Source of the DNA: Aeromonas enteropelogenes
GTDB lineage: Bacteria; Pseudomonadota; Gammaproteobacteria; Enterobacterales; Aeromonadaceae
NCBI RefSeq assembly: GCF_000819845.1
Contig: NZ_CDCG01000013.1
Location: 127,356 to 191,355, forward strand
Length of the DNA: 64,000 nt
Reading direction: 5' to 3'
Shown piece after piece: positions 1 through 11,974 of the stretch; position 1 is the stretch's first letter, and the number at the start of each line of letters is the position of its first letter. The notes under the pieces are model-generated. The model made no database searches. It worked only from the letters and a program-made list of their open reading frames with translations, and was not told the origin of the DNA. The translations under genes and the position numbers were made by a program.

Positions 1-2
1 CC

Positions 3-50
3 ATTAAGCGCCTGAAAGTGGACCTTATGCTGGTAGGGGGGAACGCCTGA
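3..50 (+). CDS. C-terminal fragment of an upstream gene (5' end outside window)
   Basis: An open frame enters from the left edge and ends at TGA 48-50, which overlaps the pmbA start codon (TGATG). Only 15 codons are visible (ending LMLVGGNA) and I do not recognise the protein. The stop-start overlap suggests translational coupling to pmbA. In E. coli the neighbour of pmbA is darP/yjgA, but this tail does not look like the DarP C-terminus as I remember it. Confidence 0.4.
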   Translation: MKRLKVDLMLVGGNA

Positions 51-1390
51 TGAGCACCATCGACATGAATCAACTGCTTGCCCGCCTGCTGGACAAGGTC
101 GCTAGCCTCAATGCCGAGGCGGATATCATCGCCAATCAGGACAGGGCCTTCTCCCTCAAGGCCGACAAGGGGGAGCTTGGGGAATACAAGGTCACCAGCA
201 GCCAGCAGATTGGTATTCGCCTGATCAAAGAGGGCCGGGTCGGCATCGCCTACTCCGAGTCCCTCGATGAGGCCGCGCTCGATGCCATGCTGCAGGATGC
301 CTGTGACGCCAGCCGTTTCGCCAAGGTGGATGCGGATCAGGCCATCTCGGTCGCCAACAGCCGGCTCACCACCGACTACGCCGAGATCAATCAGCCCGAC
401 ACCACGCCAGTGGAGGAGAAGATCGCCCTGGCCCTGCGCCTCGAATCGGACATGCTGGCCCTACCGGATGTGACCGGCGCCCCCTACAACAGCTTCTTCG
501 AAGGGGAGAGCCGTCTCTGGCTCGCCAACAGTCTGGGCACCTTCTGCGAGCACGGCGAATTTTCCGTCGGCTGCTACACCTCGGCCCTGGTCGAGCGAGA
601 TGGCCGGCAATCCATGCACTCCCAGGGGCAATATGGCCGTCGCTTCGACGAGCTGGATAGCCAGACCCTTGCCCAACAGATCCATACCGTAGCTGCGGGC
701 CTGCTGCCGGGTGAGGCGGTCGCGAGCGGCCGCTACAGTGTCATCTTCAACACCAACTGCCTGGCCAGCCTGTTTGGCTGCTTCCAGGCGGCGCTCTCGG
801 GCAAGTGGGCCCAGCAGGGGATCAACCCCTGGCGGGACAAGGTGGGGCAACCTGTTGCCTCCCGCTGGCTCACTCTGGAGAGCCGGGTCCATATGCCGGG
901 CGGCATGAACATCAAGGCTTTCGACGGCGAGGGTGCCCCCACCTCGGATCTGCTGCTGATTGGCGAGGGGGAACTCAAGACCCTGCTGCACAACAGCGCC
1001 ACCGCCCGCCACTTCGGCGTGGCGAGCAACGGCTCGGCGGCTCGCGGCGCCCGCAGTGCGCTGGATGTGACCCCTCGTCACCTGGTGTTCGGTACCGGCC
1101 CTCATAGCGAGACAGAGGTGCAGAGCGGCGACTATCTGGAGCTGGTCAAGCTGGACGGCCTGCACTCGGGCGCCGATGCGGTCAGCGGCGACTTCTCCTT
1201 TGGGGCGTCAGGGTTCCTCTGTCGTGACGGGGTGCGTATCCAGCCGGTGCGCGGCATCACGGTGGCGGGCAACTTCTATCGCCTGTTGGGGGAGCTGGAA
1301 GCAGTCGGCGATACCCTGCATCACAACGATGGCAAGGGCTTCTATGCCCCGCTGATCCGCTTTGGCGGCCTTGCGGTGGCGGGCAAGTAA
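50..1390 (+). CDS. pmbA: metalloprotease PmbA (TldE), TldD/TldE subunit
   Basis: This is the 446-residue PmbA/TldE subunit of the cytoplasmic TldD-TldE protease, which degrades unfolded peptides and matures some modified peptides such as microcin B17. Length matches the family (about 450). Typical segments are visible: an N-terminal region with IGIRLIKEGRVGIAYSES, and a glycine-rich C-terminal part with SGDFSFGASGFLCRDG followed by TVAGNFYRLL. TldE lacks the zinc-binding HExxxH of its partner TldD, and none is seen here. The ATG overlaps the upstream stop. A strong hairpin terminator follows, so this is the last gene of its transcript. Confidence 0.93.
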   Translation: MSTIDMNQLLARLLDKVASLNAEADIIANQDRAFSLKADKGELGEYKVTSSQQIGIRLIKEGRVGIAYSESLDEAALDAMLQDACDASRFAKVDADQAISVANSRLTTDYAEINQPDTTPVEEKIALALRLESDMLALPDVTGAPYNSFFEGESRLWLANSLGTFCEHGEFSVGCYTSALVERDGRQSMHSQGQYGRRFDELDSQTLAQQIHTVAAGLLPGEAVASGRYSVIFNTNCLASLFGCFQAALSGKWAQQGINPWRDKVGQPVASRWLTLESRVHMPGGMNIKAFDGEGAPTSDLLLIGEGELKTLLHNSATARHFGVASNGSAARGARSALDVTPRHLVFGTGPHSETEVQSGDYLELVKLDGLHSGADAVSGDFSFGASGFLCRDGVRIQPVRGITVAGNFYRLLGELEAVGDTLHHNDGKGFYAPLIRFGGLAVAGK

Positions 1391-1407
1391 CGCCACTGAG
1401 GAATCAC

Positions 1408-1435
1408 AAAGAGGCGCCTGATAGCGCCTCTTTTC
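1408..1435 (+). terminator. intrinsic terminator after pmbA
   Basis: A 7-bp GC-rich stem (1411-1417 with 1424-1430) is preceded by three A and followed by four T. It lies 20 bases after the pmbA stop, between convergent pmbA and ybeL, so it may serve both strands. Confidence 0.8.
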
Positions 1436-1459
1436 GTTGGATGCTCAAGAGATTGGCAA

Positions 1460-4680
<3,221 letters not shown>

Positions 4681-4704
4681 GCGGTGACGGTAAACGGATG
4701 ATAA

Positions 4705-4725
4705 CGGCGGGCCTTGCGCCCGCCG
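4705..4725 (+). other. GC-rich hairpin between leuS and lptE
   Basis: An 8-bp perfect stem (4705-4712 with 4718-4725) with a 5-base loop. It has no T-tract, so it is more likely an mRNA processing or stability element, or a weak attenuator, than a terminator. lptE starts 30 bases later. Confidence 0.55.
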
Positions 4726-4754
4726 CTCTTCACTTAACGCAAAGAGGATTTCAT

Positions 4755-5237
4755 ATGGGCTCCATCTTCACTCGCTGGATGGCCATCATGCTGGCAGCCC
4801 TGCTGCTGCAGGGTTGCGGTTTTCATATGCGCGGCACCGGCATCCCGGCGGAGTTGATGACCATGAAGGTCGTGGGCGACAACAAGAGCGACTTCTACCG
4901 CCTGGTCACCACCCGCCTCAAGGCTGCGGGCGTCACCCTGGCCGACAAGGAGGGCATCCCGGTGCTGACTCTGGGCGGCATCGGCAGCTCCAGCCAGGTT
5001 GCCTCGGTCAATGCCCTGGGGGCCGATACCGAGTATGTGCTGGGCTTTAGCACCCGCTTCACCGTCGCAGTACCGGGCAAGCCGACTCAAGTCTTCCCCA
5101 TCAACTTCAACCGCAGCTTCCTGAACAAGCCGGATGCGGCGCTGGCCTCCTCCCGCGAGCAGGAGCAGCTCAACCGCGAGATGCAGGAGCAGGCGGCCAG
5201 CCAGGTGATCCGTCAGTTGAGCCAGGTCAGCTTCTGA
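4755..5237 (+). CDS. lptE: LPS-assembly lipoprotein LptE (RlpB)
   Basis: An outer-membrane lipoprotein that plugs the LptD barrel and helps insert lipopolysaccharide into the outer leaflet. The 160-residue product begins with a lipoprotein signal (MGSIFTRWMAIMLAALLLQGC; lipobox LQGC, acylated Cys21), followed by GFHMRG, typical of the family. ATG 4755 is chosen because an AAGAGGA RBS precedes it and it gives a proper signal peptide; a longer frame from 4674 has neither. The position between leuS and holA is the conserved enterobacterial order. Its stop overlaps the holA start. Confidence 0.93.
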   Translation: MGSIFTRWMAIMLAALLLQGCGFHMRGTGIPAELMTMKVVGDNKSDFYRLVTTRLKAAGVTLADKEGIPVLTLGGIGSSSQVASVNALGADTEYVLGFSTRFTVAVPGKPTQVFPINFNRSFLNKPDAALASSREQEQLNREMQEQAASQVIRQLSQVSF

Positions 5238-6274
5238 TGCGGATCTACCCCGAGCAGTTTGGTGAACACCTCAAAGCAGGGCTTCGGCCCTGCTATCTCG
5301 TTTTTGGCGACGAGCCACTGCTGCGGCTGGAGGCGCTCGACGCCATCCGCCAGATCGCCCGCAAGCAGGGATTCGATGAACGCCATACCTTCGTGGTCGA
5401 GCAGGGACTGGACTGGAATCAGGTCTACGACGCCTGCCAAGCCATGAGCCTCTTCTCCGCCCGCCAAATCATCGAGCTGGAGTTGCCCGCCAAGGTCGAC
5501 AAGGATCTCGCCGCCCGCATCAGCGAGATCGGCAAACAGCTCCACCCCGACCTGCTGCTGGTGTTGAGCGGCGGTCGTCTCAACCAGACCCAGATGAAGG
5601 CGGCCTGGTTCGACAAGCTCTACCAGATCGGCACCTATGTGCCGGTCAACCATCCCGAGCCCAAGTTTTTCCCGCGCTGGATGAATGCTCGCTTCCAGCG
5701 TTTCGGTCTCAAGGCGCTGCCGGATGCCATCAACTTCATGTGTCACAGCTATGAGGGCAACCTGCTGGCCGCGAGCCAGGAGATAGAGAAGCTGACCCTG
5801 CTCTCGCCGCCCCAGCCCATCAGCGTCGCCTATCTGCAGGAGACTATCATCCGCCACGCCCACTTTACCCCGTTCCAGCTGGTCGATACCCTGCTGGAGG
5901 GCAAGGTGAACCGGGCCCAGCGGATCCTGGCGGCCCTACGTGCCGAGGGCACCGAACCCGGCATGCTGGCATGGACCCTGTGCCGCGAGCTGGAGCAGCT
6001 CACCGAGCTGTCGCTGGCCATGCGCAGTGGCCAACCGCTGGGGGAGCATTTCAGCCGACTGCGCATCTGGCAGAGCCGCCAGCAGCTGATCCAGCAGACG
6101 CTGACCCGGCTCCCCTTCGCCAAACTGCAGCAGCTGTGGCAACTGATGGCCCGGCTCGATGACGCCCAGCGCCGCTTCGATACCGAGCAAGCCTGGCTGA
6201 TGCTGCAGACCCTGGCTCTCGGCTTTCGCGATGGCACCCCGTTGCCGCTGGCGATGGAGGAGAGTCCGTGCTGA
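5237..6274 (+). CDS. holA: DNA polymerase III subunit delta
   Basis: The delta subunit of the clamp loader, which opens the beta sliding clamp during replication. The product has 345 residues (343 in E. coli). The N-terminal part (FGDEPLLRLEALDAIRQ, then FVVEQGLDWNQ) and the helical C-terminal collar region are family-like. ATG overlaps the lptE stop (TGATG) and its own stop lies inside nadD, so translation of the three genes is probably coupled. Confidence 0.93.
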   Translation: MRIYPEQFGEHLKAGLRPCYLVFGDEPLLRLEALDAIRQIARKQGFDERHTFVVEQGLDWNQVYDACQAMSLFSARQIIELELPAKVDKDLAARISEIGKQLHPDLLLVLSGGRLNQTQMKAAWFDKLYQIGTYVPVNHPEPKFFPRWMNARFQRFGLKALPDAINFMCHSYEGNLLAASQEIEKLTLLSPPQPISVAYLQETIIRHAHFTPFQLVDTLLEGKVNRAQRILAALRAEGTEPGMLAWTLCRELEQLTELSLAMRSGQPLGEHFSRLRIWQSRQQLIQQTLTRLPFAKLQQLWQLMARLDDAQRRFDTEQAWLMLQTLALGFRDGTPLPLAMEESPC

Positions 6275-6939
6275 AGGCTTCAATCGGCCCGCTGAAGGCT
6301 CCTGTCGGCCTGCTGGGGGGGACCTTCGATCCCATTCACATCGGCCACCTGAGACCCGCCATCGAGGCGCGCGATGCCTTGCGGCTCGAAGAGATCCGCC
6401 TGATCCCGAACCATATTCCGCCTCACAGGGCACACCCCCTCTGCTCGAGCGAACAGCGTCTGGCCATGGTCCGGTTGGCGGCGGCGGAGAATCGCGGTTT
6501 CGTGGTGGATGAACGGGAACTTTGGCGGGACAAGCCCTCCTGGACCATTGATACACTGGTCGAGCTGAGGAATGAGCTGCCCGACACGCCGCTCTGCTTT
6601 CTGATGGGGATGGATTCGCTGCTGAGCCTGGCAAGCTGGCATCGCTGGCAGGAGCTGCTCGATTATGCCCATCTGGTGGTGAGTTCACGCCCCGGCTGGC
6701 AGCCCGACTATCCCGCGGAGATCGCCGACTTGCTGGCTCGCCACCAGACCACCCGGGTGCAGGCACTGCATCAGCGTCTGGCCGGCCATATCTGGCTGGC
6801 GGACAACCAGCCCGTCGCGCTGTCGGCTACCCGGCTGCGAGCGCTGCTGGAGGCGGGACAGGATGTCCGCTACCTCCTGCCCGAGTCGGTTGCACACTAT
6901 ATTGATCAACAGGGGCTCTACCGCGCCACCGGCCAGTAA
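6268..6939 (+). CDS. nadD: nicotinate-nucleotide adenylyltransferase
   Basis: Transfers AMP from ATP to nicotinate mononucleotide, giving deamido-NAD in NAD synthesis. The product has 223 residues. The nucleotidyltransferase signature GGTFDPIHIGHL is near residue 17, and the second motif (SATRLRALL, ISSTxxR-like) is near residue 188. The start is GTG, overlapping the end of holA by 7 bases and preceded by a strong GGAGGAGA. A few residues precede the usual family N-terminus, so a slightly later start cannot be excluded. Confidence 0.94.
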   Translation: MLKASIGPLKAPVGLLGGTFDPIHIGHLRPAIEARDALRLEEIRLIPNHIPPHRAHPLCSSEQRLAMVRLAAAENRGFVVDERELWRDKPSWTIDTLVELRNELPDTPLCFLMGMDSLLSLASWHRWQELLDYAHLVVSSRPGWQPDYPAEIADLLARHQTTRVQALHQRLAGHIWLADNQPVALSATRLRALLEAGQDVRYLLPESVAHYIDQQGLYRATGQ

Positions 6940-6988
6940 GACCCTGTCGTAATCCCGTCTCAGCCCAATGGGGAAACGGGATTGACCA

Positions 6989-6997
6989 TGATATAAT
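6989..6997 (+). promoter_or_regulatory. extended -10 promoter for rsfS
   Basis: TGATATAAT is a consensus extended -10 element located 49 bases before the rsfS start in the 106-base nadD-rsfS gap. No good -35 is seen at 17 bases, as is usual for extended -10 promoters. It would give rsfS-rlmH-mrdA and downstream genes their own promoter. Confidence 0.6.
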
Positions 6998-7045
6998 CCG
7001 CCGCCCTCACGCCGTACGAGCGCGCCGGAATACAGGAGAGACTCA

Positions 7046-7381
7046 TTGCAAGGCCAAGAACTACACGCCTTTATCATCGACAAGATCGATGACATGAAAG
7101 GCCGCGATATCATCACCATCGATGTGCGCGGCAAATCCAGCATCACTGATACCATGATCATCTGCTCTGGCAACTCCAACCGCCACGTTTGCGCCATCGC
7201 CAGTCATCTGGCCAGCGAAGCCCGCCATGCCGGACTCGATCTGCTGAGCGTGGAAGGCCAGCTGAGCGGCGAATGGGTACTGGTAGACATGGGGTCGGTG
7301 ATCGTGCACGTGATGCAGGACGAATATCGCGACTTCTACCAACTGGAAAAACTGTGGGGCGGCGCCCCGATCCAGGCGTAA
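7046..7381 (+). CDS. rsfS: ribosome silencing factor RsfS (YbeB)
   Basis: Binds ribosomal protein uL14 on the 50S subunit and blocks subunit joining during starvation. The product has 111 residues. Conserved segments include [43 protein letters not shown] and REFYxLEKLW (here [10 protein letters not shown]). The start codon appears to be TTG, six bases after an AGGAGAG RBS; no ATG lies near the family N-terminus. rlmH follows after five bases. Confidence 0.93.
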   Translation: MQGQELHAFIIDKIDDMKGRDIITIDVRGKSSITDTMIICSGNSNRHVCAIASHLASEARHAGLDLLSVEGQLSGEWVLVDMGSVIVHVMQDEYRDFYQLEKLWGGAPIQA

Positions 7382-7386
7382 CGACC

Positions 7387-7854
7387 ATGAAGATCCAGTT
7401 GATTGCGGTGGGCACCAAGATGCCCGCCTGGGTAGAACATGGCTTCGAAGAGTACCGTCGCCGTTTCCCGAAAGACATGCCGTTCGAGCTGGTGGAAATT
7501 GGCGCCGGCAAGCGCGGCAAGAATGCCGACATTCCCCGCATCCTGCAAAAAGAGGGGGAGGCCATGCTGGCGGCAGCCGGTCGCTCGCGCATCGTCACCC
7601 TGGATATCCCGGGCAAGCCCTGGACCACGGAGCAACTGGCCAACCAGCTCGAGGCGTGGAAGTTGGACGGCCGCGACGTGGCCCTGCTGGTGGGCGGGCC
7701 CGAGGGATTGTCGCCCGAATGCAAGGCCGCGGCTGAGCAGAGCTGGTCCCTGTCACCGCTGACTCTGCCCCACCCGCTGGTGCGAGTTCTTGTAGCCGAG
7801 AGCCTCTACCGGGCCTGGAGCATCACCACCAATCACCCGTATCACAGGGAGTGA
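7387..7854 (+). CDS. rlmH: 23S rRNA pseudouridine-1915 N3-methyltransferase RlmH
   Basis: A SPOUT-class SAM-dependent methyltransferase modifying pseudouridine 1915 in helix 69 of 23S rRNA on assembled 70S ribosomes. The length of 155 residues equals E. coli RlmH. The trefoil-knot SAM site is visible ([13 protein letters not shown]) and the C-terminus NHPYHRE is the conserved family ending. It is coupled to rsfS. The last codons have a degenerate copy 54 bases downstream. Confidence 0.96.
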   Translation: MKIQLIAVGTKMPAWVEHGFEEYRRRFPKDMPFELVEIGAGKRGKNADIPRILQKEGEAMLAAAGRSRIVTLDIPGKPWTTEQLANQLEAWKLDGRDVALLVGGPEGLSPECKAAAEQSWSLSPLTLPHPLVRVLVAESLYRAWSITTNHPYHRE

Positions 7855-7857
7855 TCC

Positions 7858-7908
7858 ATGATGTCGTGGCCGATCGTCCCTGCTGCATTTGCGTACTACA
7901 GAGAGTGA
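7858..7908 (+). CDS. micro-ORF 1 in the rlmH-mrdA leader (16 codons)
   Basis: ATGATG begins three bases after the rlmH stop and the frame ends TACTACAGAGAG-TGA, encoding a tail AYYRE that mirrors the PYHRE end of RlmH. It uses the AGGGAG before the rlmH stop as an RBS. It is probably a remnant of a duplicated rlmH 3' end; if translated it could pass ribosomes on to the next ORF. Function unknown. Confidence 0.35.
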   Translation: MMSWPIVPAAFAYYRE

Positions 7909-7911
7909 ACC

Positions 7912-7953
7912 ATGCCGTTCTTGCTGTTATTGCCCCCCATGGAGTTGAGGTAG
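7912..7953 (+). CDS. micro-ORF 2 in the rlmH-mrdA leader (13 codons)
   Basis: ATG 7912 lies three bases after the stop of micro-ORF 1 and is preceded by AGAGAG. It encodes a short hydrophobic peptide (MPFLLLLPPMELR) and stops four bases before the mrdA ATG. The mrdA RBS (GAGG) lies inside it, so translation of this ORF could affect mrdA initiation. No homology is recognised. Confidence 0.35.
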   Translation: MPFLLLLPPMELR

Positions 7954-7957
7954 AGGC

Positions 7958-9880
7958 ATGCTGAAACAACGCATCGAGATGCGCGATCACAGTGCCGAGG
8001 GCAATCTGTTCTTCCGGCGCACCCTGGTAGCCTACATCGGCATCATAGTGCTGATGCTGGTGCTGCTGGGCAATCTCTATTACCTGCAGGTAGAGTCCTA
8101 CGACACCTATCAGACCCGCTCCAATGACAACCGGATCCGGGTCGTGCCGGTGGCGCCGCCCCGCGGCCTCATTTATGACGCCAACGGCGTGTTGCTGGCG
8201 GAGAACCGCCCCGTCTACAGCCTGGAAATCGTGCCGGAAGAGACCAAGGATCTGGCGAAGACCGCCGACGACCTCATCGCCCTGCTGAAGCTGCCGGAGG
8301 GAACCAAGGAGAAGTTCCTGGCCGAGGTGAAACGTCAGCGCCGCTTCAAGCCGGTGGCGCTGTACGAGAAGCTGACCGAGTATCAGGTAGCCCTCTTCTC
8401 GGTCAACCAGCACAACTACCCAGGCGCCAGCATCGAGGCCTACCTCAAGCGCTACTACCCGTTTGGCGATACCCTCACCCATGCCCTCGGCTATGTGGCC
8501 AAGATCAACACCCGCGACGTGGAACGCCTCGAAAAGGAGGAGAAGCTCGCCAACTATGCCGCCACCAAAGACATCGGCAAGCAGGGGGTGGAGAAATACT
8601 ACGAGGACGATCTGCACGGGGTGGCCGGCTATCAGGAAGTCGAGGTCAATAACCGCGGCCGGGTGGTGCGCACCCTCAAGTTCCAGCCGCCGATCCCGGG
8701 CAAGGACATCTACCTCAACATCGACATCCGGATGCAACTCAAGGCCCAGCAGCTGCTGGGAGGCCAGCGGGGAGCCATCGTCATGATGGATCCTTCCACC
8801 GGTGCCATCATCGCCATGGAGTCGAGCCCGAGCTATGACCCCAACCTGTTCGTGACCGGCATCTCCAGCGCCAACTACTCGGCGCTGCTCAACGATCCGG
8901 CCCGTCCCCTGGTAAACCGTACCACCCAGGGCATCTATGCCCCCGCCTCCACCGTCAAGCCCATGATGGCGGTGATGGGGCTCAACGAGGGGGCCATTAC
9001 CCCCAACTATCGCTACTTCGGCGGCCCCAGCTTCTCCATTCCGGGCACCACCAAGAAGTTTCGCGACTGGCGCCGCTGGGGCCATGGCTGGCTCGACGTC
9101 TACCGTGCCATCGAGGTGTCGGCGGATACCTACTTCTACGATCTCGCCTACCGGGTCGGCATCGACAAGATCCACGACTACATGACCAAGTTCGGCTTCG
9201 GCCGCTACAGTGGCGTCGATCTCTATGAAGAGACCAAGGGTGTCATGCCGTCCCGCGACTGGAAGATGGCGCGCTGGCGCCAGCCCTGGTATCAGGGCGA
9301 TACCATCTCGGTCGGCATCGGTCAGGGTTACTGGAGTGCCACGCCAATCCAGCTGGCCAAGGCGATCAGCATACTGACCCAGAACGGCCACGACGTGACA
9401 CCTCACCTGTTGAAGCGCCTGACTTCAGCCACAGGCAACGAAGACGCCCCGGTCAACCAGAAGATGGCTCTGCAGGTGAAAAACGACAGCTACTGGAAAG
9501 TGGCCCAGGACGGCATGTGGCGCGTCAACCATGGCCGCGAGGGCAGTGGTCGCCTCTCGTTCGCCAAAGCCCCCTACTCCTCGGGTGGCAAGTCGGGTAC
9601 CGCCCAGGTGGTCGGTCTCAAGGAGAACCAGGTCTATAACATCAAAACCGTCAAGGCCGAGCACCGCGACAACGCACTGTTCGTCGCCTATGCGCCGTTT
9701 GAAGCGCCCAAGGCGGTAGTCGCCCTGGTGCTGGAGAACTCGATTGGTGGCGGCGGTGGTCGAGCCGGTGCGCCTATCGCACGCCAGATGCTGGATGCCT
9801 ATCTGCTGCCGCCCGACCCCCAGCTGCCGCCGGCGCCGGTCAAGCAGCCCCAATCTGAAGAGGTCGCCCCTCATGAGTAA
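7958..9880 (+). CDS. mrdA: penicillin-binding protein 2, elongasome transpeptidase
   Basis: The class B PBP of the rod complex, cross-linking peptidoglycan during cell elongation. It has 640 residues with one N-terminal membrane anchor (about residues 22-44), a pedestal domain and the transpeptidase domain. The active-site motifs are PASTVKP (nucleophile Ser331), SAD in [11 protein letters not shown] (SxN equivalent) and KSGTAQ (KTG equivalent). It is followed by and overlaps mrdB (RodA), the partner glycosyltransferase. Confidence 0.96.
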   Translation: MLKQRIEMRDHSAEGNLFFRRTLVAYIGIIVLMLVLLGNLYYLQVESYDTYQTRSNDNRIRVVPVAPPRGLIYDANGVLLAENRPVYSLEIVPEETKDLAKTADDLIALLKLPEGTKEKFLAEVKRQRRFKPVALYEKLTEYQVALFSVNQHNYPGASIEAYLKRYYPFGDTLTHALGYVAKINTRDVERLEKEEKLANYAATKDIGKQGVEKYYEDDLHGVAGYQEVEVNNRGRVVRTLKFQPPIPGKDIYLNIDIRMQLKAQQLLGGQRGAIVMMDPSTGAIIAMESSPSYDPNLFVTGISSANYSALLNDPARPLVNRTTQGIYAPASTVKPMMAVMGLNEGAITPNYRYFGGPSFSIPGTTKKFRDWRRWGHGWLDVYRAIEVSADTYFYDLAYRVGIDKIHDYMTKFGFGRYSGVDLYEETKGVMPSRDWKMARWRQPWYQGDTISVGIGQGYWSATPIQLAKAISILTQNGHDVTPHLLKRLTSATGNEDAPVNQKMALQVKNDSYWKVAQDGMWRVNHGREGSGRLSFAKAPYSSGGKSGTAQVVGLKENQVYNIKTVKAEHRDNALFVAYAPFEAPKAVVALVLENSIGGGGGRAGAPIARQMLDAYLLPPDPQLPPAPVKQPQSEEVAPHE

Positions 9881-10976
9881 TTCTGCCCGCCAGCAGAGCA
9901 TCTGGTACAAGCTGCATATCGACCTGCCACTGTTTCTCGGCCTGCTGGCCGTGATGGCCCTATCCATGGTGGTGCTCTACTCCGCCTCAGGTCAGGACAT
10001 GGACTCCATCGTGCGCCAGCTGGTACGCGGCGGGATCGCCTTCGCCCTGATGATCGCCATGGCCCAGCTGCCCCCTTCCCTCTATGCCCGCTGGTCGGTG
10101 CCGCTGTTTGTGGTGGTGGTGCTGCTGCTCATCGCGGTGGATGTGTTCGGCCATATCGGCAAGGGGGCCCAGCGCTGGCTGGACCTCGGCTTTATGAAGT
10201 TCCAGCCCTCCGAGGTGATGAAGCTCTCCATGCCCATCATGGTGGCCGCCTGGCTCAGCCGCCACTCGCTGCCCCCCAAGCTCAGCCACGTGGCGATCGC
10301 CTTGGTCATGGTGCTGTTGCCGACCCTGCTGATCGCGGCCCAGCCCGATCTCGGCACCTCGATCCTGGTGGCAGCCTCCGGTTTCTTCGTCATCTTCCTG
10401 GCGGGACTGAGCTGGTGGCTGATCGGGCTGGCGGTGGTAATGGCACTGGCCTTCATGCCGGTGCTCTGGTTCTTCCTGATGCACGAATACCAGCGCCAGC
10501 GGGTACTGATGCTGCTCGACCCGGAAAAAGATCCCCTCGGCCGTGGCTATCACATCATCCAGTCCAAGATCGCCATCGGCTCCGGCGGCGTCTTCGGCAA
10601 GGGGTGGCTGCAGGGCACCCAGTCCCAGCTCGAATTTCTGCCCGAACGCCACACCGACTTTATCTTCGCGGTATTCAGCGAGGAGTTCGGTCTGGTGGGC
10701 GTCGCCCTGCTGCTGGTGCTCTACCTCTATGTCATCAGCCGCTGCCTGTTTATCTCGATGCAGGCCCAGAGCAGCTTCGAACGTCTGCTTGGCGGCGCCC
10801 TGACCCTCACCTTCTTCGTCTATGTGTTCGTCAACATGGGCATGGTGAGCGGCATACTGCCGGTGGTGGGGGTACCGCTGCCGCTGGTGAGTTACGGTGG
10901 CACCTCCATGGTGACCCTGATGGCCGGTTTTGGCATACTGATGTCAATCCAGACTCATAGAAGGCTACTCGCCTGA
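9873..10976 (+). CDS. mrdB: rod shape-determining glycosyltransferase RodA
   Basis: A SEDS-family lipid II polymerase working with PBP2 in the elongasome, integral to the inner membrane. The product has 367 residues and about ten hydrophobic helices. The SEDS hallmarks [25 protein letters not shown] (shown here only in part: [15 protein letters not shown]) and [18 protein letters not shown] are clear, as is [15 protein letters not shown] near the end. ATG 9873 overlaps the last eight bases of mrdA; a longer frame exists but is not RodA-like. Confidence 0.96.
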   Translation: MSNSARQQSIWYKLHIDLPLFLGLLAVMALSMVVLYSASGQDMDSIVRQLVRGGIAFALMIAMAQLPPSLYARWSVPLFVVVVLLLIAVDVFGHIGKGAQRWLDLGFMKFQPSEVMKLSMPIMVAAWLSRHSLPPKLSHVAIALVMVLLPTLLIAAQPDLGTSILVAASGFFVIFLAGLSWWLIGLAVVMALAFMPVLWFFLMHEYQRQRVLMLLDPEKDPLGRGYHIIQSKIAIGSGGVFGKGWLQGTQSQLEFLPERHTDFIFAVFSEEFGLVGVALLLVLYLYVISRCLFISMQAQSSFERLLGGALTLTFFVYVFVNMGMVSGILPVVGVPLPLVSYGGTSMVTLMAGFGILMSIQTHRRLLA

Positions 10977-11974
10977 TGAGATGGGGTTGGGCACTGCTCT
11001 CCCTCTGGGCCATGACGGCCCAGGCCGGTGTGCCGCAGGAGCGTCTGGCGCAGCTCGCCGAGCAGCAACAGGTACCGCTGGCGGCGCTGCAGGCTGCCGC
11101 CAAGGAGGCCAAGCTGCGCCAAGAGGTGCTCGACACCATCAACCGTCCCTGGGAGGCCAAGCCCTGGTATCGCTACCGACCGCTGTTCGTGACTCAGGAG
11201 CGGATTGCCGACGGACTGCGCTTCTGGCAGCGCCATGCCGCCACCCTGAGCCGGGCCGAGCAGACCTACAAGGTGCCTGCGGCGCTCATCGTGGCCATCA
11301 TAGGGGTCGAGACCTTCTACGGCCGACAGATGGGGCGTCATCCGGTACTGGACAGTCTCTATACCCTGGGTTTTCACTATCCGGCGCGGGCCGACTTCTT
11401 CGCCAAGGAGTTTGCCCAGCTGGTGCTGCTGGCCCGGGAAGAGGGTTGGCCGCTGGCGCGCCTCAAGGGCTCCTACGCCGGGGCCATGGGGATGGGGCAG
11501 TTCATGCCCTCCAGCTATCGTCACTACGGCGTCGATTTCGACGGTGACGGCAAACGGGATCTGTTTGCCAATCCGGCCGATGCCATCGGCAGCGTGGCCA
11601 ACTACTTTGCCGAACATCAGTGGCGCTGGGGCGAGTCGGTGGTCGAACCGGCCCAGACCGGTTTGCTGGCGATCGAGCCCCTGCTGAGATCCGAGCCCGA
11701 GCTGACACAACAATGGGCGGAACTGGCGGCGGCAGGCATCGAGCTTGCCATCCCGCCGACCCCACAGACGCCGGTCAAGTTGCTGGCATTCGAACAAGCC
11801 GATGGACCGGAATACTGGGTCGCACGGCATAATTTTTATGTGATCACCCGCTACAATCGCAGCCCCCTTTATGCGATGGCGGTGTACCAACTTAGCCAAG
11901 CCATTCAGGAAGCGTATGCAACTTCGTCACAAACTCCTCCCGCTCAGCCTGAGCTTGTTGCTGGCCGCCTGTAG
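10976..11974 (+). CDS. mltB: membrane-bound lytic murein transglycosylase B
   Basis: Cleaves the MurNAc-GlcNAc bond of peptidoglycan with 1,6-anhydro product. The product has 332 residues. The catalytic segment GVETFYGRQMG (Glu about residue 112) and GAMGMGQFMPSSYRHYGVDFDGDGKRDL are diagnostic of MltB/SltB. The N-terminus is a cleavable Sec signal without a lipobox, so this one may be soluble in the periplasm. It starts on the mrdB stop. The last about 20 residues lie in the region overlapping the rlpA start, an unusual 59-bp overlap. Confidence 0.92.
   Translation: MRWGWALLSLWAMTAQAGVPQERLAQLAEQQQVPLAALQAAAKEAKLRQEVLDTINRPWEAKPWYRYRPLFVTQERIADGLRFWQRHAATLSRAEQTYKVPAALIVAIIGVETFYGRQMGRHPVLDSLYTLGFHYPARADFFAKEFAQLVLLAREEGWPLARLKGSYAGAMGMGQFMPSSYRHYGVDFDGDGKRDLFANPADAIGSVANYFAEHQWRWGESVVEPAQTGLLAIEPLLRSEPELTQQWAELAAAGIELAIPPTPQTPVKLLAFEQADGPEYWVARHNFYVITRYNRSPLYAMAVYQLSQAIQEAYATSSQTPPAQPELVAGRL

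Noticed and set aside
3..50. Assignment of the left-edge fragment to darP/yjgA
   Set aside because: Expected from gene order in E. coli, but the visible tail does not resemble DarP.
7823..9406. 527-codon open frame opposite mrdA
   Set aside because: Antisense shadow; mrdA carries all PBP2 motifs and the reverse product has none.
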